Under the pieces are notes generated by a model, which searched no databases, had not been told where the DNA came from, and saw only the letters and a program-made list of their open reading frames with translations. Of a stretch of 64,000 nucleotides of DNA, positions 40,790 through 49,323 are shown in pieces. The translations under genes and the position numbers were made by a program. The stretch lies in NCBI GenBank assembly GCA_002338565.1, contig DDIN01000002.1, positions 1 to 64,000 of the forward strand, in the 5' to 3' direction. This stretch comes from Hyphomonadaceae bacterium UBA1849 (GTDB lineage Bacteria > Pseudomonadota > Alphaproteobacteria > Caulobacterales > Hyphomonadaceae). Within the stretch, counting starts at the first letter, position 1. Every line of letters starts with the position of its first letter.

Positions 40790-42928
40790 CTAACTCCCAT
40801 GAAAATAATTATAAATCCGCTCGGCGAGGGCCTGGCTGACGCCATCCACCGTGGCGATGTCTGACAGCTTGGCGCGGGCAATTGCCTTGGCCGAGCCGAA
40901 CCGGTGGAGCAGCGCCTTCTTCCGCGCAGGGCCGATGCCCTCAATCTCGTCCAGCGGGTTCTTGCGGATATCGGCCGAGCGGCGCGTGCGGTGCGCGCCA
41001 ATCGCCCAGCGGTGCACCTCGTCGCGCAGGCGCTGCAGGTAATAGAGCACCGGCGCGGTTTCCGGCAGCATGAAGGGCGCTTTGTCCGGCCGGAAGAACT
41101 TCTCGCGGCCAGCATTTCTGTCCGGCCCTTTGGCGATAGACACCAAAGTCACATCCTCATGCGACAGGCCAAGCTCCTGCAGCGTCTCCATCACGGCATG
41201 GAGCTGGCCCAGACCGCCATCGATGAGCACGAGGTCGGGATAATTGGGGGAGGATTTGAGCTTGTCTCGTCTTGATTGGTTTTGCTCGCTGCTGTTGCCA
41301 GCTGAAGCTGGCGCAGCTGCGCCTTCGCGCTTGCTCTTTGAGTCAGGTGAACTGGCATCGGTGCTTGAGGTGTTCTCTTTGTTTTGACCGCCCGCTTCGG
41401 CTTCGCCTTCGCGATGGGTCGCGCTCAGGGCTGTTTTATTTTCTTGCTCGACGACGTTTCCTTGACCTTCGGTCGTCGGGCCGTCTGCGCCTTCGCGCTT
41501 GCTCGTGGGCGAGGGGGTATCAAGGCCCGCCTCTTTCATGAGGCGTGAGAACCTGCGGCGCATGACTTCGCGCATCATGCCATAGTCATCGCCCGGCTCT
41601 ATGTCGGAATCTTTGATGTTGAACTTGCGGTACTGGTTCTTCTCAAACCCTTCCGGGCCGGCGACAATCATGCCGCCCACAGCATTAGACCCCTGAATGT
41701 GCGAGTTATCGTAAGCCTCGATACGCTTTGGCGTTTCGGGCAGGTCGAACACTTTGCGCACCTCTTCCAGAAGACGCGCCTGACTGGCCGTTTCGGCGAG
41801 CTTGCGGCTGAGCGCCTCGCGCGCATTGTTGAGCGCCTGAACCACCAGCTCCCGCTTGCCGCCGCGTGACGGTTTGCGCACCTCGATCTTGCGGTCGGCG
41901 CGCAAAGCGAGGGCATCCTCGATCAGCTCGATCTGGGCTGGTTCATGGCTCGTCAGGATGAGCTTGGGCGGCGGGCGTTCATCATAGAACTGCACGAGGA
42001 AGGCGGCGACGATCTCTTCCGGCGTCGCGTCGCGTTCGTGCTTCGGATAGAAAGCTTTGGTGCCCCAGTTCTGGCCCGAGCGGTAGAAGAAGACCTGCAT
42101 ACAGGACTGGCCACCATCCACGGCGAGGGCGAACACATCGGCTTCTTCCACGCCTTCGGGGTTGATATCCTGCGTGGCGCGCACGGCCGCAATGGCGCGG
42201 ATACGGTCTCGCAGGCGGGCAGCCTGTTCGAATTCGAGGTTTTCCGCCGCCTTTTCCATGTCTGCGGCCAGCTCTTCATGCAGGCTGACCACCTTGCCGC
42301 GCAGGAAGTCTGCCGCCTGATCGGCAAGCGCCTGATAGTCTTTCTCTGAAATCAAGTCGACGCAGGGCGCAGCGCAGCGCTTGATCTGGTGCAGCATGCA
42401 GGGGCGGGAGCGCTGCTCGAACACGGTGTCCTCGCAGGTGCGCAGGAGGAAGGCTTTCTGCAGCGTGTCCAGCGTGCGCGTGACCGAGCCTGCGCTGGCG
42501 AACGGGCCGAAATAATCGCCCTTATGCTTTTTCGAGCCGCGATATTTCAGGATTTGCGGGGCAGGGTGGTCGCGCCGGATGAGGATGTAAGGAAAGCTCT
42601 TATCGTCGCGCAGCAGGATGTTGAAGCGGGGCTTTAGCCGCTTGATGAGGTTGGCTTCCAGAAGCAGCGCTTCGGTCTCTGTCTCGGTGACGACGAATTC
42701 CATGGACGCGGTGAGCGAGATCATCAGCGCGATACGCTGGGTGTGGCCGCCCAGCTTGGCGTAATTGCTCACACGGTTTTTGAGGTTCTTCGCCTTGCCC
42801 ACATAGAGCACCTCACCATCGGCGCCGAACATGCGGTAAACGCCCGGCTTGCCAGGCAGCCGGGTGAGATTGTCCTTGATGACCTCAACGCCGTTCGGGC
42901 GGACGGGCTGGGAATTATTGTGAGCCAT
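40790..42928 (-). CDS. uvrC: Excinuclease ABC subunit C, with repeat-expanded linker
   Basis: A 712-residue UvrC. The GIY-YIG nuclease is at about 25-100 (GVYRMFGADGEVLYVGKAKN), the UVR motif near 215-250, the C-terminal RNase H-like endonuclease includes YDNSHIQGSNAVGGMIV and later LVLIDGGLGQLHA, and the tandem HhH domain ends the protein (GIGPARKKALLHRFGSAKAI). Family members are about 600-640 residues. The excess is a stretch at about 466-558, between RRFSRLMKEAG and PDLVLIDGG, where others have only a few residues. That stretch is made of three in-frame copies of a hairpin repeat. UvrC makes both incisions in nucleotide excision repair with UvrA/UvrB. Motifs are intact, so it should be active. 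Confidence 0.96.
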   Translation of the reverse strand: MAHNNSQPVRPNGVEVIKDNLTRLPGKPGVYRMFGADGEVLYVGKAKNLKNRVSNYAKLGGHTQRIALMISLTASMEFVVTETETEALLLEANLIKRLKPRFNILLRDDKSFPYILIRRDHPAPQILKYRGSKKHKGDYFGPFASAGSVTRTLDTLQKAFLLRTCEDTVFEQRSRPCMLHQIKRCAAPCVDLISEKDYQALADQAADFLRGKVVSLHEELAADMEKAAENLEFEQAARLRDRIRAIAAVRATQDINPEGVEEADVFALAVDGGQSCMQVFFYRSGQNWGTKAFYPKHERDATPEEIVAAFLVQFYDERPPPKLILTSHEPAQIELIEDALALRADRKIEVRKPSRGGKRELVVQALNNAREALSRKLAETASQARLLEEVRKVFDLPETPKRIEAYDNSHIQGSNAVGGMIVAGPEGFEKNQYRKFNIKDSDIEPGDDYGMMREVMRRRFSRLMKEAGLDTPSPTSKREGADGPTTEGQGNVVEQENKTALSATHREGEAEAGGQNKENTSSTDASSPDSKSKREGAAAPASAGNSSEQNQSRRDKLKSSPNYPDLVLIDGGLGQLHAVMETLQELGLSHEDVTLVSIAKGPDRNAGREKFFRPDKAPFMLPETAPVLYYLQRLRDEVHRWAIGAHRTRRSADIRKNPLDEIEGIGPARKKALLHRFGSAKAIARAKLSDIATVDGVSQALAERIYNYFHGS
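41279..41335 (-). repeat. Boxed hairpin repeat, copy A (in frame in uvrC)
   Basis: 57 bases. Left box complement CTGCGCCTTCGCGCTTGCT at 41317-41335, right box complement GTTTTGCTC at 41279-41287, with an internal CCAGCT/AGCTGG stem. In uvrC it reads SKREGAAAPASAGNSSEQNQ. Confidence 0.88.
41381..41419 (-). repeat. Boxed hairpin repeat, copy E (short, in frame in uvrC)
   Basis: 39 bases with a shorter middle. Left box complement CTTCGCCTTCGCGATGGGT at 41401-41419 and right box complement GTTTTGACC at 41381-41389. In uvrC it reads THREGEAEAGGQNKEN, clearly the same peptide pattern. Confidence 0.7.
41441..41503 (-). repeat. Boxed hairpin repeat, copy B (in frame in uvrC)
   Basis: 63 bases. Left box complement at 41485-41503 is identical to that of copy A; right box complement TTCTTGCTC at 41441-41449 is followed directly by arm GACGAC (41450-41455), which pairs with GTCGTC (41472-41477). 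In uvrC it reads SKREGADGPTTEGQGNVVEQ. Confidence 0.88.
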
Positions 42929-43034
42929 GCGTCTGGTTTATATCGCTTCGTTTCGGGCGTCACGCGCCATGGCGTTCAGATATAGGGCATGCTGACAGCT
43001 TCGGGAGAGAATTGGCTGCGATTGCGCCGAATAC

Positions 43035-43286
43035 TTGTCCACAGGCGGCATCAAGCTTGCAAGTTTCAACCTGAAGCATTTGATTTTCTCAGTTTGGAAC
43101 AGAGCGATTTTAGTCGAGATTTATCCGATATTCGCCGCTTTAGGGGTGGGGGCGTTTTCCGGAAGCCGGTTGGTTGAAGGACCGGGCAAGGGCACGTTGC
43201 AGGCCCTCGCCATGGTCATGCTTCTGTCCGCCCTCGGACTATCTATCGTGTACCTGTTGCAGAATTACCCAAATTTCCAGGTCTGA
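43035..43286 (+). CDS. Possible small membrane protein
   Basis: An 83-residue frame from a TTG, with two hydrophobic segments (about 29-45 and 60-77) separated by GSRLVEGPGKGTLQAL. The pattern looks like a true membrane hairpin, but there is no ATG or good ribosome site, so the start is unsure (another TTG lies at about 43080). It sits between divergent uvrC and the aminotransferase. No family recognised. Confidence 0.35.
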   Translation: MSTGGIKLASFNLKHLIFSVWNRAILVEIYPIFAALGVGAFSGSRLVEGPGKGTLQALAMVMLLSALGLSIVYLLQNYPNFQV

Positions 43287-43389
43287 CGCTTCCGCGACGT
43301 AATGGCCCATGCCGAGCCTTGGTTTTTCGTTGGCGTATCTGATTACGTGAGTATAGTGCCCGCGACTTTAACGGGGAGAACGATACATC

Positions 43390-44598
43390 ATGTCTAACCT
43401 GCAACTGAGTGAAGCCGTAAATCGTGTCCAGCCATCTGCGACGATTGCCGTCAGCAATAAGGCTATGGAACTCAAACGTCAGGGTATTGATGTTATTGGT
43501 CTCGGCGCGGGCGAGCCGGACTTCGACACGCCGGACAATATCAAGGAAGCCGCTATCAAGGCGATCCATGACGGCAAGACGAAATACACGCCTGTCGACG
43601 GTATCCCTGAGCTGAAAGAGGCGATTGTTGCCAAGTTCAAGCGCGACAACGAGCTGACTTACACCAATTCGCAGGTGACTGTGGCGCCGGGCGGTAAACC
43701 GATCATCTTCAACGCCTTTCTCGCGACACTTAATGCAGGGGATGAAGTTATCATTCCTGCGCCATACTGGGTGTCTTACCCTGAAATGGCGATCATGTGT
43801 GGCGGCACGCCAGTGCCTGTCGCGTGTGGTGCGAACCAGAATTACAAGCTGACGCCTGAGGCTCTGGAAGCTGCGATCACGCCGAAAACCAAATGGCTGA
43901 TCCTGAACTCTCCGTCCAACCCGACAGGTGCGGCTTACACGAAAGCTGAGCTGCGTGCGCTGGCGGACGTGCTTCTGCGTCACCCGCAGGTCTGGATCCT
44001 GACGGACGACATGTATGAGCACCTCGTCTATGACGGGTTCGAGTATTTCACCATCGCTCAGGTCGAGCCGGGCCTCTATGACCGCACGCTCACCATGAAC
44101 GGTGTGTCTAAAGCGTATGCGATGACAGGCTGGCGTATCGGTTATGCAGCGGGTCCGGACAAGCTGATCGGCGCTATGCGCAAGGTGATCAGCCAGACAA
44201 CATCAAACCCATGCTCTATCTCTCAATGGGCATCAGTCGAGGCGCTGAACGGCCCGCAGGACTTCCTGGCGGAGCGTAATGAGGTCTTCAAAACGCGCCG
44301 TGACCTGGTGGTCGCAGAGCTGAACAAAGCAGAAGGCCTGCACTGCCCGACACCTGAGGGCGCGTTCTATGTTTACCCGTCTTGCGCAGGTGCGATCGGC
44401 AAAACCAGCCCGGGCGGCGTTGTGATCGAGAATGACGAAATCTTCGCAACCGAGCTTCTGCAGCATGGCAATGTGGCCGTCGTGTTCGGTGCGGCCTTCG
44501 GCATGGGCCCGGCTTTCCGTGTCTCTTACGCGACCTCAACCGAAGCGCTGACCGAAGCGACGAAGCGTATTCAGAATTTCTGCGCCAGCCTGAAATAG
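43390..44598 (+). CDS. aspC: Aspartate aminotransferase (class I, subgroup Ib)
   Basis: A 402-residue PLP enzyme. The PLP lysine is Lys241 in NGVSKAYAMTGWRIGY; the Asp binding the pyridine N is in ILTDDMYEHLVYD; the Asn/Pro pair is in LNSPSNPTGAAY; and the substrate Arg is in GPAFRVSYATS. It carries the alphaproteobacterial N-terminal pattern LSEAVNRVQPSATIAV. It interconverts aspartate and oxaloacetate, and often also uses prephenate or aromatic keto acids (the Ib group), in the cytoplasm. It follows GGGGAG and ends before a strong terminator, so it is a single-gene unit. The symbol is used for the general activity; aatA would be equally apt. Confidence 0.92.
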   Translation: MSNLQLSEAVNRVQPSATIAVSNKAMELKRQGIDVIGLGAGEPDFDTPDNIKEAAIKAIHDGKTKYTPVDGIPELKEAIVAKFKRDNELTYTNSQVTVAPGGKPIIFNAFLATLNAGDEVIIPAPYWVSYPEMAIMCGGTPVPVACGANQNYKLTPEALEAAITPKTKWLILNSPSNPTGAAYTKAELRALADVLLRHPQVWILTDDMYEHLVYDGFEYFTIAQVEPGLYDRTLTMNGVSKAYAMTGWRIGYAAGPDKLIGAMRKVISQTTSNPCSISQWASVEALNGPQDFLAERNEVFKTRRDLVVAELNKAEGLHCPTPEGAFYVYPSCAGAIGKTSPGGVVIENDEIFATELLQHGNVAVVFGAAFGMGPAFRVSYATSTEALTEATKRIQNFCASLK

Positions 44599-44620
44599 GA
44601 CCGCGCTTTAAATCAGACTG

Positions 44621-44651
44621 AAAAGGCCCGCTATAAAGCGGGTCTTTTTAT
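44621..44651 (+). terminator. Rho-independent terminator of the aminotransferase gene
   Basis: Stem GGCCCGC (44625-44631) with GCGGGTC (44638-44644, one G-T pair) and six-base loop, with AAAA before and TTTTT after. Confidence 0.88.
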
Positions 44652-44679
44652 ATCTGTGTCTCGCATTAAAAATCTTTAT

Positions 44680-44701
44680 ATTAGTAATTGCTATTATTAA
44701 T
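44680..44701. promoter_or_regulatory. Inverted repeat upstream of dps (candidate operator)
   Basis: ATTAGTAAT (44680-44688), spacer TGCT, ATTATTAAT (44693-44701); eight of nine positions are complementary. It is AT-rich and lies 62 bases before the dps ATG, in or near the promoter. A metal- or peroxide-responsive repressor is plausible, but no exact Fur, Irr or OxyR consensus is matched. Confidence 0.5.
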
Positions 44702-44763
44702 TTTAAATTCCGGAACTGATCCCTTATCTTGAGTGTTGAGACTTAAAGAGAAAGGGTCACAAA

Positions 44764-45228
44764 ATGTACAATCCAACAGAGCTTTCTGCCGACGACCGCG
44801 CGCGCCTCACTGCTGCGCTGAAATCCGTCATGGGCGACACGTATGCGCTGTATGTGAAGACACACGGCTATCACTGGAACGTCACCGGTCCGCGCTTTAA
44901 ATCGCTGCACGAGATGTTCATGGAGCAATACACAGAGCTGTGGACTGCGCTGGACGAGATCGCTGAGCGCATCCGTACGCTGGGTGAGTTTGCGCCGGGT
45001 TCGACCGAGCAAATCCTCGAGAATGCGACGATCAAGCCGGACAATTCCCAACCGGACGCGGACTCTATGGTCGAAAACCTCGCCAAAGGTCATGACATGC
45101 TCTCAACCACGCTGAAAAAGGCACTGGATGTAGCTGACGAGATTGGCGACGATGTGACAGTCGACCTGTTCACACAGCGTATGACGGTCAGCCAGAAAAC
45201 AGCCTGGATGCTAAGGTCTAGTCTTTAG
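44764..45228 (+). CDS. dps: Dps ferritin-like DNA-protection protein
   Basis: A 154-residue Dps. The inter-subunit ferroxidase residues are His37 (HGYHWNVTGP), His49, Asp64 and Glu68 (LDEIAERIR), which match the E. coli set apart from one position. The dodecamer oxidises Fe(II) with H2O2 and stores iron, shielding DNA. The N-terminus is short, without the long Lys-rich DNA-binding tail of E. coli Dps. The ATG follows AAAGGGTCACAA. It has an AT-rich upstream region with a palindrome at 44680-44701. A copy of the hairpin repeat now lies between its stop and a likely terminator. Confidence 0.95.
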   Translation: MYNPTELSADDRARLTAALKSVMGDTYALYVKTHGYHWNVTGPRFKSLHEMFMEQYTELWTALDEIAERIRTLGEFAPGSTEQILENATIKPDNSQPDADSMVENLAKGHDMLSTTLKKALDVADEIGDDVTVDLFTQRMTVSQKTAWMLRSSL

Positions 45229-45273
45229 GTTTATTGCCTCACGCCGCGTGGCGGGCTCAGGGCTGCGTTTCTT

Positions 45274-45335
45274 GATTTGCTCAAACGCGTCTCCATCGCC
45301 TGCGGCTCCAGGCGTTCTGCGCCAGCGCTCTTGCT
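45274..45335 (-). repeat. Boxed hairpin repeat, copy D (intergenic)
   Basis: 62 bases. Right box complement GATTTGCTC (45274-45282), arm AACGC (45284-45288), inner stem CGCCTG/CAGGCG, arm GCGTT (45312-45316) directly next to the left box complement CTGCGCCAGCGCTCTTGCT (45317-45335). Confidence 0.78.
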
Positions 45336-45392
45336 TGTGATTTGCCAGCGAGAGTCCAGGTGAGGCTCCAGAGCGAGATCAGAAAACGTATC

Positions 45393-45423
45393 AGCCGCGA
45401 GGGTTATCCTTCGCGGCTTTTTC
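45393..45423 (+). terminator. Terminator, probably of dps
   Basis: Stem AGCCGCGA (45393-45400) with TCGCGGCT (45411-45418), inner GG/CC pairs, then TTTTT. It is 165 bases past dps because repeat copy D intervenes. Confidence 0.82.
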
Positions 45424-45440
45424 GTGTGCGCAATGTCCGG

Positions 45441-45478
45441 AAAAAAGAAAAGCCGGGCAGCTATGAAAAGCGCCCGGC
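45441..45478 (-). terminator. Terminator of the LysR gene
   Basis: Read leftwards, stem GCCGGGCGC/GCTGCCCGGC with one bulge (45452-45478), followed by TTTTCTTTTTT (A-rich 45441-45451 on the top strand). It lies 148 bases past the stop of the LysR gene. Confidence 0.75.
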
Positions 45479-45626
45479 GTAAAGTGGTGTCTCGGGGAGG
45501 AAACGCCCAATCTGGAGATCAGGCTGCATGATGAGACGTCATGCACAGGCATCAATCTACTTTTTCACTCAGCTTTTACAACACGCAATTGCGGGCTGGT
45601 GATATGCTGAAATGCATGGCTCCCCG

Positions 45627-46526
45627 TTAGTCGTTCTCCGTTGCGCGGAATTCAGAGATCTCGCTCGTCACAAAATCGCGGAAGGCGGCGATGCGGTTAG
45701 AGCGCCGTAAATCGCTCGGATAGATGAAATAGAGGTCAAAGTGCGGGCCCTTCATACCGGGCAGCACTTTGACGAGATTTGAGTTTTCCGGGATCATATA
45801 GTCCGGCAGGTCGGCTACGCCGAGGCCAGCTTCCGCGGCCCGAACCATGCCGATAACATTGTTCACGGTGAGACTGGCCTCACGCGGTGGCCGGTCATCG
45901 CGGCCGACACGTTGTGCCCAGTTGGCGTGGTGCATTGGAGAAATCTGCTCGCCATAGACGATGATCCGGTGGTTATCGAGGTCCTGCGGGACTTCCGGCG
46001 TGCCGTATTTTTCCAGATAGGACGGCGCAGCATAGAGGCTGGTATTCACCGAGGAGAGCTTGCGCTGGATGAGATCTGCCTTATCAGCCGCCCAGAGGCG
46101 GATCGCGCATTCGGCTTCCAGCTTCAAAAGGTCGTATTCACGGTCATCCAGATAGAGATGCAGGTGAATATCAGGGTGTAGGTCTGCAAATTTCTGCAGG
46201 CGGCTGACCAGCCATGTGGAGCCGAACGCAATCGGTGCCGTGACAGTCAGGTCGCCTTGCGGGCGGTCCATCGCGTCTTTCACCACATTGTGCGCCACAG
46301 ATGCCGCACGGGCCATGTCGGTTGTTGCGGCGTGAAGCTTGATGCCAGCGTCGGTGAGAACGAGGCCGCGGGCGTGTCTCTGGAAGAGAGGCACGCCAAT
46401 ACCTGACTCAAGAGCGGCAATCTGACGAGAAACAGCAGACTGGCTGATTTTCAGCCTGTCGCCCGCTGCGGTGAGGCTGCCAGTTTCAGCAGCCGCATGA
46501 AAAGATCGAAGTTTATCCCAGTCCAT
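45627..46526 (-). CDS. LysR-family transcriptional regulator
   Basis: A 299-residue LTTR from the ATG for MDWDKLRSF; an upstream start nine codons earlier is less likely. Helix-turn-helix at about 17-36 (SLTAAGDRLKISQSAVSRQI), effector domain at about 90-295, with HLYLDDREYDLLKLEAECAIR. It belongs to the group whose members begin MDWDKLR and often regulate neighbouring metabolic or transport genes. It lies 93 bases downstream of the TonB receptor gene on the same strand, separated by a terminator. Target and ligand unknown. Confidence 0.95.
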   Translation of the reverse strand: MDWDKLRSFHAAAETGSLTAAGDRLKISQSAVSRQIAALESGIGVPLFQRHARGLVLTDAGIKLHAATTDMARAASVAHNVVKDAMDRPQGDLTVTAPIAFGSTWLVSRLQKFADLHPDIHLHLYLDDREYDLLKLEAECAIRLWAADKADLIQRKLSSVNTSLYAAPSYLEKYGTPEVPQDLDNHRIIVYGEQISPMHHANWAQRVGRDDRPPREASLTVNNVIGMVRAAEAGLGVADLPDYMIPENSNLVKVLPGMKGPHFDLYFIYPSDLRRSNRIAAFRDFVTSEISEFRATEND

Positions 46527-46565
46527 GCAAAATCGATGACCCCTTTTGCGCAAATTTGCAATAGG

Positions 46566-46591
46566 AAAGGGCGCAGTTACCTGCGCCCTTT
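46566..46591 (-). terminator. Terminator of the TonB receptor gene
   Basis: Perfect 11-bp stem AAAGGGCGCAG (46566-46576) with CTGCGCCCTTT (46581-46591) and TTAC loop, 29 bases past the receptor stop. The T-tract on the minus strand is short (TTTCCTATT). Confidence 0.8.
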
Positions 46592-46619
46592 GGAATACTA
46601 GTTATGCATTTTTGATATA

Positions 46620-49169
46620 TCAGAAACGCTTGGTGACTGTCACGCCATAAGTTGCAGGCTGGTTCGGATAGCCCGATACAGAGCCTGCCTGAGCGACGGA
46701 CGGGAATGTCTCGATCAGATATTCGTCGTTGAACAGGTTGCGGCCCCATACGGACACACGCAGATCATTTTCAAAGTTGATACCTGCGGCAGCGTTGAAG
46801 ACGTTTACGTCACGCTGCTGGCGCGGATCGTTCACATCCCAATCGAGGTGGGTTTCTGACTCATACTGATAGTCTGCGCGAACATATGCGTCCTGACCCG
46901 TTGGCAGGATGAAGTCATATGTGCCGGAGAATGAGAGATACGTGTCTGAGATGCCTGCCGGTGCTTCGCCAGAGACATCACCCGCCGGAGAGTTCACGAA
47001 CTCATCATAGACTGGGTCAAGGAACGTACCTGCTGCAACGAGGCGGAGGCCATCGATCGGCGTCCATGTGACGTCAACTTCCAGACCGGTTGTCGACTGT
47101 ACGCCCGCATTCGTGAGCGCGAAGCCAGTGCCGGTGAATGAGTTGGACTGGAAGCCTTCGATTTCCTGATCGAAGATCGCAAGGTTCACGGCCACATTGT
47201 CGAACTGGGCTTTCAGGCCGATTTCGAACACTGTGGAGTCCTCAGGACCAGCATAGCGTGTGCCGGTTGTGAGGTTTGGAACAGACAGACCAGCCGCATT
47301 CAGAGCGGGGATGTCGCTCGCGAACGGACGTGAGTCACGTGAGAGGTTCCAGGAGCTCGCCTTGAAGCCCGTCGCATAAGACGCATAGACGTTGATATCG
47401 TCTGTCAGGTCGTATGCTGCACGCAGGGTGTAGGTAAAGGCATCGTCCGCTGTAGAGCCGTTCTCAACCGCGTTCGGATAGTTCACGAATTGCGGGAAGA
47501 ATTGCAGCGCCTGCAAGCCAAGCAGAGGGTTCACTGCAGGGTTTGAGTCGTTTGCATCAGCGAAGGCCTGAGCGCCCGCCTGAATTTGCGCAAACTGCGT
47601 TGGGAACGCACCAGCAAATGCCGCGACAGCTGCAGGGTCTTGCGGGTTTACGCCTGCGCCTGCGAGTGTCTGGGCGAATGCTGTCTGGAACAGAACGTTG
47701 TTACCAATGCTAACAAAGTCGAGCGCAGAGAATGTGTCTGTGCTGACGACGTTTGCGGACGCATCTTTGCGGTCGTCAGTGTAGTTGAAGCCAACAGTCA
47801 GTGTCAGGCGGTCTGTGACATAGGCATCGACCGTACCGAAGAGGGACCATGCATTGTTGTCCTGAGAGTATGTCTCGAACATGCCCTGACCAGCCTGACC
47901 GAATGTCGTGCCAACTGGCAGGCTGAGCAGAGCTTCAACCTGACCATAGCCGCCGCCAGACAGGAAGTCTGCGTAGCCGCGAAGGTCCTGACCGTAAGTG
48001 ATCGTGCTGTCGATATCGACGGTCTCGTCGAAATAGTAACCGCCGACCATCCAGTCATAACGCTCGCCGCCTGTGCTTGCGAGACGGACTTCCTGAGTGA
48101 TGGTTTCGATCTCTGTGTTGTTAGAGAAACGACCGATCAGGTCTGCGCTTGTGAAGTCAGCGTCAGAGTTGGACGCGAAATCAGACACGCGGTAAGCGGT
48201 GATGGATGTCAGCTCAGCAAAGCCGAGGTCGTAATCAACCTGACCGGACACACCCCAGTTTGCGATGTCGTTGGTTGGCGCGAAGTTGCTGTAAACCTGA
48301 TAGGAGAACGGGTCTTCAGGGTCGATTGCACCGCCAAGACCGAAGATTGCGGCGCCAGTCGGGCCGTTAGTGACGTTGCCCGCTGCACAGCAAAGCTCGT
48401 CAATCTGGTCATAGTCTGCAATCAGGCGGACAGACATGTCTTCGTTCGGAAGGAACAGAAGCTGGCCGCGAAGACCCCAGCGGTTACGCTCGTTGACGTT
48501 CTGGTTGATGCCAAGATCTTCAACATAGCCGTCGCGCTGGTTCATATTGCCAGACAGGCTGTAAGCGATGGTGTCTGTGATCGGGCCGGTAATGCTGCCA
48601 GCGACGCGGAACAGATCGTAATTGCCCATAGAGGCTTCGATGCTGCCCTGCTGCTCGAACTGAGGTTCCTGCGTGATGATGGAGATTACACCAGCAGAGG
48701 CGTTCTTACCGAACAGGGTAGACTGCGGGCCGCGCAGAACTTCGACGCGCTCCAGGTTTGGCAGGTCGGCAATCGCCGCAGCAGAGCGCGAGCGGTACAC
48801 GCCGTCAATGAAGACACCAACGGATGGCTCGACGCCGGCATTGTTATCGCCATTACCAAAGCCGCGAATACGGAAGGCTGTCTGTGCCGCAGACTGGAAC
48901 TGGTCAACGCGCAGGGATGGAACAACTGCCTGAAGGTCGGCGAGATCCAGTATCTCTGCCTGATCAATCGTTGTGTTGTCGACAACGGAAACAGCTACAG
49001 GAATGTCCTGAAGTGTCGCTTCGCGTTTTGTGGAGGTTACGGTGACGGTCTGGAGGCGACGGTTATCTTCAGCGCTCTCATCTTCTTGTGCCACAACTGC
49101 AGGGGCTGTCAGGCCACCAAGTACCAGCACGCTGGCGCTAAGCGCCAGCAGTTTAATTTGGGGTTTCAC
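46620..49169 (-). CDS. TonB-dependent outer-membrane receptor
   Basis: An 849-residue receptor with a signal peptide ending near PAVVAQ-ED. A TonB box-like LQTVTVTSTKR is at about 39-49; the plug domain at about 50-160 has VFIDGVYRSRSAAAIADL and VLRGPQSTLFGKNASAGVISI; the 22-stranded barrel follows and ends in VTVTKRF. The style (QDIPVAVSVVD) is that of Sphingomonadales/Hyphomonadaceae receptors for unknown organic substrates. No anti-sigma or FecR gene is near, so regulation may be by the adjacent LysR. The barrel has a long insert rich in Ala, Gln and Phe (about 515-560). Long antisense open frames here are shadows of this gene. Confidence 0.95.
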   Translation of the reverse strand: MKPQIKLLALSASVLVLGGLTAPAVVAQEDESAEDNRRLQTVTVTSTKREATLQDIPVAVSVVDNTTIDQAEILDLADLQAVVPSLRVDQFQSAAQTAFRIRGFGNGDNNAGVEPSVGVFIDGVYRSRSAAAIADLPNLERVEVLRGPQSTLFGKNASAGVISIITQEPQFEQQGSIEASMGNYDLFRVAGSITGPITDTIAYSLSGNMNQRDGYVEDLGINQNVNERNRWGLRGQLLFLPNEDMSVRLIADYDQIDELCCAAGNVTNGPTGAAIFGLGGAIDPEDPFSYQVYSNFAPTNDIANWGVSGQVDYDLGFAELTSITAYRVSDFASNSDADFTSADLIGRFSNNTEIETITQEVRLASTGGERYDWMVGGYYFDETVDIDSTITYGQDLRGYADFLSGGGYGQVEALLSLPVGTTFGQAGQGMFETYSQDNNAWSLFGTVDAYVTDRLTLTVGFNYTDDRKDASANVVSTDTFSALDFVSIGNNVLFQTAFAQTLAGAGVNPQDPAAVAAFAGAFPTQFAQIQAGAQAFADANDSNPAVNPLLGLQALQFFPQFVNYPNAVENGSTADDAFTYTLRAAYDLTDDINVYASYATGFKASSWNLSRDSRPFASDIPALNAAGLSVPNLTTGTRYAGPEDSTVFEIGLKAQFDNVAVNLAIFDQEIEGFQSNSFTGTGFALTNAGVQSTTGLEVDVTWTPIDGLRLVAAGTFLDPVYDEFVNSPAGDVSGEAPAGISDTYLSFSGTYDFILPTGQDAYVRADYQYESETHLDWDVNDPRQQRDVNVFNAAAGINFENDLRVSVWGRNLFNDEYLIETFPSVAQAGSVSGYPNQPATYGVTVTKRF

Positions 49170-49323
49170 GATTTTTCCTCTTTCCTCAATCGCCAGCGTG
49201 TCGCTGATCGTATTCTATGCGGCGCAGTCCACTATTTTCGATGGACTTTCGCAAGCATGGTAAAGGAAGATTTTGAGAAATCGCGCGAAGTATTATGCCC
49301 TGTGTGGCAAAGATGTCGGCAAT

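Larger units (their letters stand above)
45229..45626. other. 398-base stretch between dps and lysR: repeat and terminators
   Basis: Holds hairpin-repeat copy D (45274-45335), a plus-strand terminator (45393-45423) and a minus-strand terminator (45441-45478). Nothing else recognised; no open frame of interest. Confidence 0.7.

Noticed and set aside
44680..44701. Naming the dps dyad a Fur, Irr or OxyR box
   Set aside because: Arms and spacing do not match any of these consensus sites closely enough.
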